Source: Paucibacter sp. PLA-PC-4 (lineage in GTDB: Bacteria > Pseudomonadota > Gammaproteobacteria > Burkholderiales > Burkholderiaceae_C). Taken from it: a DNA stretch of 64,000 nt. The stretch is from positions 248,001 to 312,000 of the forward strand of contig NZ_JAPFGP010000004.1 in NCBI RefSeq assembly GCF_026241155.1, given 5' to 3'. Within the stretch, counting starts at the first letter, position 1; the number at the start of each line of letters is the position of its first letter. Under the pieces are notes generated by a model that saw only the letters and a list, made by a program, of their open reading frames with translations, did no database searches and was not told the DNA's origin. Below are positions 58,891-64,000 of the stretch, piece by piece. The position numbers were made by a program, and so were the translations under genes.

Positions 58891-60384
58891 ATGACAAATA
58901 CGACCTGGCATCAACGCGCGCTCGAGCAAAGCATCGACGGCCGCGCCTTCATCGCCGGACAACGTGTCGGCAGCGCCAGCGGCGAGACCTTCGCCAAGCA
59001 TTCGCCGATCGATGGCCGGCTGCTCGGTGCGATCGCGCGCGGCCAGGCTGCCGATATCGATGCCGCCGTCGCCAGCGCCCGCGCCGCCTTCGACGATGGC
59101 CGCTGGTCCGCCCGGCCACCGGCCGCACGCAAAAAAGTGCTGCTGCGCTTCGCCGAAGCCATTCTGGCGAGCCGGGACGAACTGGCCCTCTTGGAGACGC
59201 TGGACATGGGCAAGCCGATCCAGTACGCACTCGCGGTCGACGTGCCGGCCGCAGCGCGCTGCATCGCCTGGTATGCAGAAGCCATCGACAAGGTCTATGA
59301 CGAGATCGCACCGACCGGGCCGAACGCGTTGGCCTTGATACAGCGCGAGGCCATGGGCGTGATCGGCGCCATCGTGCCCTGGAACTACCCGATGATCATG
59401 GCAGCCTGGAAGCTAGGCCCGGCCTTGGCGGCCGGCAACTCGGTGGTGCTCAAGCCCAGCGAAAAGTCGCCCCTGACAGCGCTGCGCCTGGCCGAGCTCG
59501 CGCTGGCCGCCGGCCTGCCCGAGGGGGTGCTCAACGTCGTGCCTGGCTACGGCCATGAGGCCGGCGAGGCGCTAGCCCTGCATATGCAGGTCGATGCGGT
59601 GGGCTTCACCGGCTCGACCCGGGTCGGCCGCAAGATGCTGGAGTACGCTGGCCGCTCCAATCTGAAGCGGGTCTACAACGAGCTGGGCGGCAAGTCGGCC
59701 TTCATCGTCTTCCCCGATTTCGACGATATCGCCCGCGCCGCCAAAACCGTGGCCGGCGCCATGTTCTTCAACCAGGGCGAGAGCTGCAACGCACCCTCGC
59801 GCGTGCTGGTGCATGAGAGCATCGCCGATCAATTCGTTGAGCTGGTCGCAGCGCAGGCGCCCAGATACCAGCCTGGCGACCCGTTGGACGCCGGCACCGT
59901 GATGGGCGCGATCGTCGATGAGACGCAGCTCAAAACTGTGCTGGGCTATATCGAGTCCGGCAAATCCGAAGGAGCCCGCGCCATCGTCGGCGGTCGCCAG
60001 GCGCGCAGCGACAGCGGCGGCTTCTATGTCGAGCCTACCGTGTTCGACGGCGCGACCAACCAGATGAAGATCGCCCGCGAAGAGATATTCGGCCCGGTGA
60101 TGAGCGTGCTGCGCTTTAAGGACGAGGCCGATGCCGTCAAACAGGCGAACACCAGCGCCTACGGCCTGCAGGCAAGCGTCTGGAGCTCGCACATCGACCG
60201 CGCCCACCGCGTTGCCCGCGCGCTGAGGGCCGGCACCGTCCACGTTAACCAGTACGACGAGGACGACATCACCGTGCCCTTCGGCGGCTACAAGCAAAGC
60301 GGCAACGGCCGCGACAAGTCGCTCCACGCTCTCGATAAGTACACCGAACTGAAGACGACCTGGCTGCGAATCAATGCTGGCTGA
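58891..60384 (+). CDS. Aldehyde dehydrogenase, PuuC-like
   Basis: NAD(P)-dependent aldehyde dehydrogenase of 497 residues. Motifs are IVPWNYPMIMAAWKLGPALAAGN, the catalytic glutamate in YNELGGKSAF, the catalytic cysteine in FNQGESCNAPSR and PFGGYKQSGNGRDKSLHALDKYTELKT. It resembles the enzymes oxidising gamma-glutamyl-aminobutyraldehyde. A weak AAAGAG precedes the ATG, 11 bases after the aminotransferase stop. It is the last gene of the cluster and is convergent with the MFS gene. Confidence 0.91.
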   Translation: MTNTTWHQRALEQSIDGRAFIAGQRVGSASGETFAKHSPIDGRLLGAIARGQAADIDAAVASARAAFDDGRWSARPPAARKKVLLRFAEAILASRDELALLETLDMGKPIQYALAVDVPAAARCIAWYAEAIDKVYDEIAPTGPNALALIQREAMGVIGAIVPWNYPMIMAAWKLGPALAAGNSVVLKPSEKSPLTALRLAELALAAGLPEGVLNVVPGYGHEAGEALALHMQVDAVGFTGSTRVGRKMLEYAGRSNLKRVYNELGGKSAFIVFPDFDDIARAAKTVAGAMFFNQGESCNAPSRVLVHESIADQFVELVAAQAPRYQPGDPLDAGTVMGAIVDETQLKTVLGYIESGKSEGARAIVGGRQARSDSGGFYVEPTVFDGATNQMKIAREEIFGPVMSVLRFKDEADAVKQANTSAYGLQASVWSSHIDRAHRVARALRAGTVHVNQYDEDDITVPFGGYKQSGNGRDKSLHALDKYTELKTTWLRINAG

Positions 60385-60390
60385 TCGGCG

Positions 60391-61998
60391 TCACAACGCC
60401 AGGAAATGATGCACCACTGGCCTGTCCGGGCCGATATGGAACTTCAACGCCTCGCCCTGCAGGTCCGCATCAGCCTGCGATACACGGTGATGCTGGCGTA
60501 GGTGCTCGGCCCAGGACTCGACCAGAAACCACTCCATCAGACGCTCCGGCTCGGCCGTGTGCTCGGTGATGCCCCAGGCATAGGCGCCGTCGCGCCGGCG
60601 TTCGATGGCCAGGTGCTTGAGCGCCAACAGGAAGGCCTTGCGGTCATCGTGGCGAACCCGGTACTCGATTTGCACCATCACCGGCCCGCGGTCATGCGCC
60701 ACCGGCTCGGCCAGCAGCGGCTCGGGCCAATGATTGGCGGGCTGCAGATCGGCTTCGCCGGCAGGCAGCTTAATGCGGTGAAAAATCAGTGCGACCACGG
60801 TCAGCCCCACGGCCCCGGCCGCCAGCGTGGCCGGCACGCCGATCTGCTGAGCGATGAGGCCCCATCCCAAGCTGCCGGCAGCCATCGCGCCGTTGAACAC
60901 CGTCAGGTAGACGGCCAGGCCCCGACCTCGAACCCAGTTCGGCAAGATGGCCTGTGCCACGCCGTTGAGCGTGGTCAGCGCGATGATCCAGCCCAGACCC
61001 AGGGTCATCATCAGCACCACTGCGGCCCAGCGCGGCGGTGCCACCACCAGGCTCGCCATCACGACCGCAGCCAGCAGCGAGGCCAGCAGCACCAGACCAT
61101 CGACATCGAGCCGCTGACGCAGCCATGGCATCACGACTGCGCCGAGGATGGCGCCAGCCCCCACCGCGCCAAGCATCAGGCCATAGAAGCCTGCCGTGCC
61201 GCCCAGCATCTGGCGTGCCACCAGGGGCAGCAAGGCCCACACCGCGCTGGCAAACAGGAAAAACACCGCAGCGCGCAGCAACACCGTATGCAGCTCTGGG
61301 CTGGCCCGGGTGTAGCGCAGACCAGCACGGAAGGCACTCAGAAAGTCCTCCGACAGTGCCGTCTCGGTCGGGGCCGGCCGGCGCCACCACAGCAGCGCGG
61401 CGATCACGAAGACATAGCTCAGCACATCAACGCCGTACGTCAGCGCCGCGCCAAAACTCGCGAGGATCAGGCCACCAGCCGCCGGCCCAATGGCGCGTGC
61501 GATATTGACGCCCAACGAGTTCAGCGCCACCGCATTCTTCAGGTCAGCACGCGGCACCAGTTCGGGCACGATGGACTGCCAGGTCGGCCCCATCAGCGCC
61601 GCACCGATGCCGCCGACAAAGGTCAGCGCGATCAGCGAGCCAACCGACTGCAGGCCGAGCCAGGACAGCGTCAGCAGGGTCGCGCTGACGGCGCCCAGCA
61701 GCAGCTGCACGCCGATCAGGAAGCGGCGCCGATCCAGGATGTCAGAGAGCACGCCGGCGGGAATAGCCAGCAAAAAAATCGGCAGCGTCGCCGCGGTCTG
61801 GATCAGTGCGACGGCGGTCGGACTGGCCGACAAGTCGGTGATCAGCCAGGCGCTGGCGACATCGCGCATGAAGCTGCCGATATTGCCCAGCACCGTGGCC
61901 ATCCACAGCACAGCAAAAACCGGCTGACGCAGCGGCGCGAAGCTACCCGTTGAGTTTAGGGGCTTGTTCGCTTCAGCCACGGCGTTCCTGCCAGTCAT
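60391..61998 (-). CDS. MFS transporter with C-terminal soluble domain (MFS_3/EntS type)
   Basis: Exporter of 535 residues. About 12 helices span residues 25-415 and resemble the enterobactin-exporter class (APLRQPVFAVLWMATVLGNIGSFMRDVASAWLI, MGPTWQSIVPELV). From about residue 435 a soluble domain follows (MVQIEYRVRHDDRKAFLLAL...YAWGITEH), similar to antibiotic-monooxygenase-like domains known in this family. I start at the ATG giving MTGRNAVAE, which overlaps the DoxX gene by 26 bases. The cargo is unknown. Confidence 0.88.
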   Translation of the reverse strand: MTGRNAVAEANKPLNSTGSFAPLRQPVFAVLWMATVLGNIGSFMRDVASAWLITDLSASPTAVALIQTAATLPIFLLAIPAGVLSDILDRRRFLIGVQLLLGAVSATLLTLSWLGLQSVGSLIALTFVGGIGAALMGPTWQSIVPELVPRADLKNAVALNSLGVNIARAIGPAAGGLILASFGAALTYGVDVLSYVFVIAALLWWRRPAPTETALSEDFLSAFRAGLRYTRASPELHTVLLRAAVFFLFASAVWALLPLVARQMLGGTAGFYGLMLGAVGAGAILGAVVMPWLRQRLDVDGLVLLASLLAAVVMASLVVAPPRWAAVVLMMTLGLGWIIALTTLNGVAQAILPNWVRGRGLAVYLTVFNGAMAAGSLGWGLIAQQIGVPATLAAGAVGLTVVALIFHRIKLPAGEADLQPANHWPEPLLAEPVAHDRGPVMVQIEYRVRHDDRKAFLLALKHLAIERRRDGAYAWGITEHTAEPERLMEWFLVESWAEHLRQHHRVSQADADLQGEALKFHIGPDRPVVHHFLAL

Positions 61999-62380
61999 GC
62001 CAGGCCACCAGCAGCAAACCGCCGACCAGTCCCCAATGCTCGAAGAAGGCATTCATCAGCATGAAGCGCTCATGACCGGTGGCCTCCCAGTAACGGTTGG
62101 CGATGAAGGTGGCCGCGGCGGTGAAGACCGCCAGCGCCAGCGCGCCGAGCCAGCGCACCCAGCCCGTCAGGATCAGCGCGGCGGCGCCCAGCTCCAGCAC
62201 GATCACCGCCACCGCGAACAGCGGCGCCGGCTGCAGGCCGAAATGCGTCATCTCGCCGACTGCGGCCGGGAAATCAAGAGCCTTGACCAGGCCGCCCTGC
62301 AGATAGGCAGCGCACAGCAGCAGCAGGCAAAACCAGCGTAAGCGCGACGCGAGGCCGTTCGTCTGTGTCGCCGTCAGCAT
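61973..62380 (-). CDS. DoxX family membrane protein
   Basis: Membrane protein of 135 residues with four predicted helices and the DoxX features YLQGGLVKALDFP, LELGAAALILTGWVRWLG and NAFFEHWGLVGG. DoxX proteins have been linked to quinol-dependent or thiol redox reactions, but the role is not settled. The ATG at 62380 overlaps the stop of the amidohydrolase gene (TGATG), and its end overlaps the MFS start, so all three genes are coupled. Confidence 0.85.
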   Translation of the reverse strand: MLTATQTNGLASRLRWFCLLLLCAAYLQGGLVKALDFPAAVGEMTHFGLQPAPLFAVAVIVLELGAAALILTGWVRWLGALALAVFTAAATFIANRYWEATGHERFMLMNAFFEHWGLVGGLLLVAWHDWQERRG

Positions 62381-64000
62381 CACACCGCCCAGCAGGCGCA
62401 GCCCAGCGCGCCCCAGAAACTCTTGAAATCGGACACCGGCGCCGAGCTGGCCCATGACTTGGCATGCTGGTGACCGTGCACATTGCAAGCGGTGGCGCAG
62501 GCGCAGGCCTGCTGTTGCATGACTGCTTGCAAGGGTTTGCCTTCCTGCTCACCCCAGGCACCGTAGCCCTTGAAGCTGCGCACCGGCGACCAGTCGGGCA
62601 TCGCCGGCGGCAGTGTCGCTTCGTCGTGCGATGTGAAGGGGCCGGCGCCGTAGACCACCTTGCCGCCGACCACGGTCAGCAGCGCGGTGGTGTCGACGAT
62701 CTCGCTCTCGGCGCAAGCGAAGAAGTCGCGGTCCGGCACCAGCAGATCGGCCAGCATGCCCTCCTCGATGCGGCCCTTCTTGCCCTCCTCGTTGGAGAAC
62801 CAAGTGACGTTCTCGGTCCACATCCGCAAGGCCTGCTCGCGGTCCAAGCAGTTGCGCTGCGGTGTCAGCTGTAGGCCTCCAACGGTCTTGCCAGTGATCA
62901 GCCAGGCCAGCGACACCCAGGGGTTGTAGGAGGCGACGCGGGTCGCATCGGTGCCGGCCGAGACCTTCATGCCTTTGCTCAACATCTTGGCCACCGGCGG
63001 CGTGGCCTCGGCTGCAGCGGGGCCATAGCGCTCCACGAAGTACTCGCCCTGGTAGGCCATGCGGTGCTGCACCGCGACGCCGCCGCCCAACGCCGCGATA
63101 CGATCCATCGAGCGCTCAGAGATGGTCTCGGCATGGTCGAAGAACCAGTTCAGCCCGGCAAGCGGCACATCCTGGTTGACGCGCTCGAACACATCGAGGG
63201 CGCGGCTGATGGTCTCGTCGTAGGTCGCATGCATGCGCCAGGGCCAGCGGTTTTGGGCCAAGATGCGCACCACACCGTCGAGATCGCCTTCCATCTCAGC
63301 GCCCATGTCCGGGCGCGGTTGGCGGAAGTCCTCGAAGTCGGCGGCCGAAAACACCAGCATCTCGCCGGCACCGTTGTGGCGGAAGTAGTCGTCGCCCTGC
63401 TTGTAGCTGGAGCTGGCGGTCCAGTTCAGGAAGTCGGCCTTCTCCTGCTTGGGCTTTTGCGTGAACAGGTTGTAGGCCAGGCGAATCGTCAGCTGGCCGG
63501 CATCGGCCAGTTGCTGGATCACCTGGTAGTCGTAGGGATAGTTCTGAAAGCCGCCGCCGGCATCGATGACGCCGGTCACGCCCAGGCGGTTGAGCTCACG
63601 CATGAAATGCCGGGTCGAGTTCAGCTGGTACTCGACGGGCAGCTTCGGGCCCTTGGCGAGGGTCGCATAGAGGATGGACGCATTCGGTTTGGCCAGCAGC
63701 AGGCCCGTCGGGTTGCCGGCGCCGTCGCGCAGGATCTGCCCGCCTGGCGGTTCAGGCGTGTCGCGTGTGTAGCCGACGGCGCGCAGCGCGGCGCCGTTGA
63801 GCAGCGCTCGGTCGTAGAGGTGCAGGATGAAGACGGGGGTGTCGGGTGCCACCGCGTTCAGCTCCTCCAAGGTCGGCAAGCGCTTCTCGGCGAACTGGTG
63901 TTCGGTGAAGCCGCCGACAACGCGCACCCATTGCGGCGCCGGCGTGATGTCGACCTGACGCTTGAGCATGGCCATCGCGTCGGCCAAGCTCTTCACGCCG
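62380..64000 (-). CDS. Amidohydrolase, YtcJ-like (partial, runs off the window)
   Basis: C-terminal 540 or so residues of a metal-dependent amidohydrolase of the Amidohydrolase_3 type; the start lies to the right of the window. Candidate metal and catalytic residues are in RMHATYDET, WFFDHAETIS and SAGTDATRVASYNPW, and the C-terminal beta domain has KGRIEEGMLADLLV and VVGGKVVYGAG. The last 60 residues are unusual, with a Cys/His cluster (CACATACNVHGHQH) and a further GCACW near the end. The substrate is unknown. Confidence 0.85.
   Translation of the reverse strand, partial: GVKSLADAMAMLKRQVDITPAPQWVRVVGGFTEHQFAEKRLPTLEELNAVAPDTPVFILHLYDRALLNGAALRAVGYTRDTPEPPGGQILRDGAGNPTGLLLAKPNASILYATLAKGPKLPVEYQLNSTRHFMRELNRLGVTGVIDAGGGFQNYPYDYQVIQQLADAGQLTIRLAYNLFTQKPKQEKADFLNWTASSSYKQGDDYFRHNGAGEMLVFSAADFEDFRQPRPDMGAEMEGDLDGVVRILAQNRWPWRMHATYDETISRALDVFERVNQDVPLAGLNWFFDHAETISERSMDRIAALGGGVAVQHRMAYQGEYFVERYGPAAAEATPPVAKMLSKGMKVSAGTDATRVASYNPWVSLAWLITGKTVGGLQLTPQRNCLDREQALRMWTENVTWFSNEEGKKGRIEEGMLADLLVPDRDFFACAESEIVDTTALLTVVGGKVVYGAGPFTSHDEATLPPAMPDWSPVRSFKGYGAWGEQEGKPLQAVMQQQACACATACNVHGHQHAKSWASSAPVSDFKSFWGALGCACWAV

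Overview
The window is a GC-rich, densely coded chromosome segment from a betaproteobacterium, most likely order Burkholderiales and probably the Rubrivivax/Leptothrix/Roseateles group. The evidence is the gene orders rpsO-pnp-qor-tpiA-secG, mutS-hydrolase-pyrG-kdsA-DUF1330-eno-ftsB and zapA-6S RNA, together with a thiol-type intracellular PHA depolymerase, a complete isc operon and TRAP/Tat-type binding proteins. No phage, insertion sequence, CRISPR array, rRNA or recognisable tRNA was seen. Most of the window is housekeeping DNA; the accessory parts are about 25.7-30.6 kb and 53-64 kb.

Layout. 0-5 kb, minus strand: rpsO, pnp, a PIG3-type quinone oxidoreductase, tpiA and secG, with a promoter, a terminator and a leader hairpin. 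5-8 kb: a lone branched-chain-type ABC binding protein, a small heat-shock protein and tsaD. 8-13.4 kb, minus strand: iscR-iscS-iscU-iscA-hscB-hscA-fdx. 13.4-17 kb: uvrB divergent from an aromatic aminotransferase. 17-21.7 kb, plus strand: PHA depolymerase, an RnfB-like ferredoxin, nth, a ZapB-like coiled coil, zapA, 6S RNA, an EVE-domain protein and a TauE/SafE exporter. 21.7-25.6 kb: a degenerate GGDEF protein, a BaiN-like flavoprotein, rpsU, yqeY and a DUF442 phosphatase. 25.7-30.6 kb: TRAP permease genes convergent with two near-duplicate binding-protein genes.

30.7-50 kb: pmbA/darP (divergent), mog, slyD, cysE, trmJ, suhB, mutS, a hydrolase, pyrG, kdsA, eno, ftsB, pnuC with a NadR-like kinase, a 5'-nucleotidase lipoprotein, hslO, a gamma-carbonic-anhydrase-like protein and a DUF455 protein. 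50-53.3 kb: a small secreted protein, TerC, a BAX-inhibitor-like protein, an EamA transporter and a 50-residue membrane protein. 53.3-60.4 kb: an Lrp-type regulator divergent from an amine-catabolism cluster (two class III aminotransferases, a PuuD-like hydrolase, a PuuA-like ligase and an aldehyde dehydrogenase). 60.4-64 kb, minus strand: an amidohydrolase cut by the window edge, a DoxX protein and an MFS exporter, all overlapping.

How the parts work together. The isc block is a full Fe-S assembly line with an IscR-like operator. The eno-pnuC-nucleotidase stretch may serve NAD precursor salvage. The 53-60 kb cluster looks like gamma-glutamylated polyamine breakdown in which an aminotransferase replaces the oxidase PuuB. 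The most interesting items are the 6S RNA directly followed by an EVE-domain gene, the duplicated TRAP receptors, the PuuB-less polyamine cluster, the coupled amidohydrolase-DoxX-MFS unit with its Cys/His-rich tail, and an unannotated 50-residue membrane protein. I did not find a clearly new defence or mobile system.
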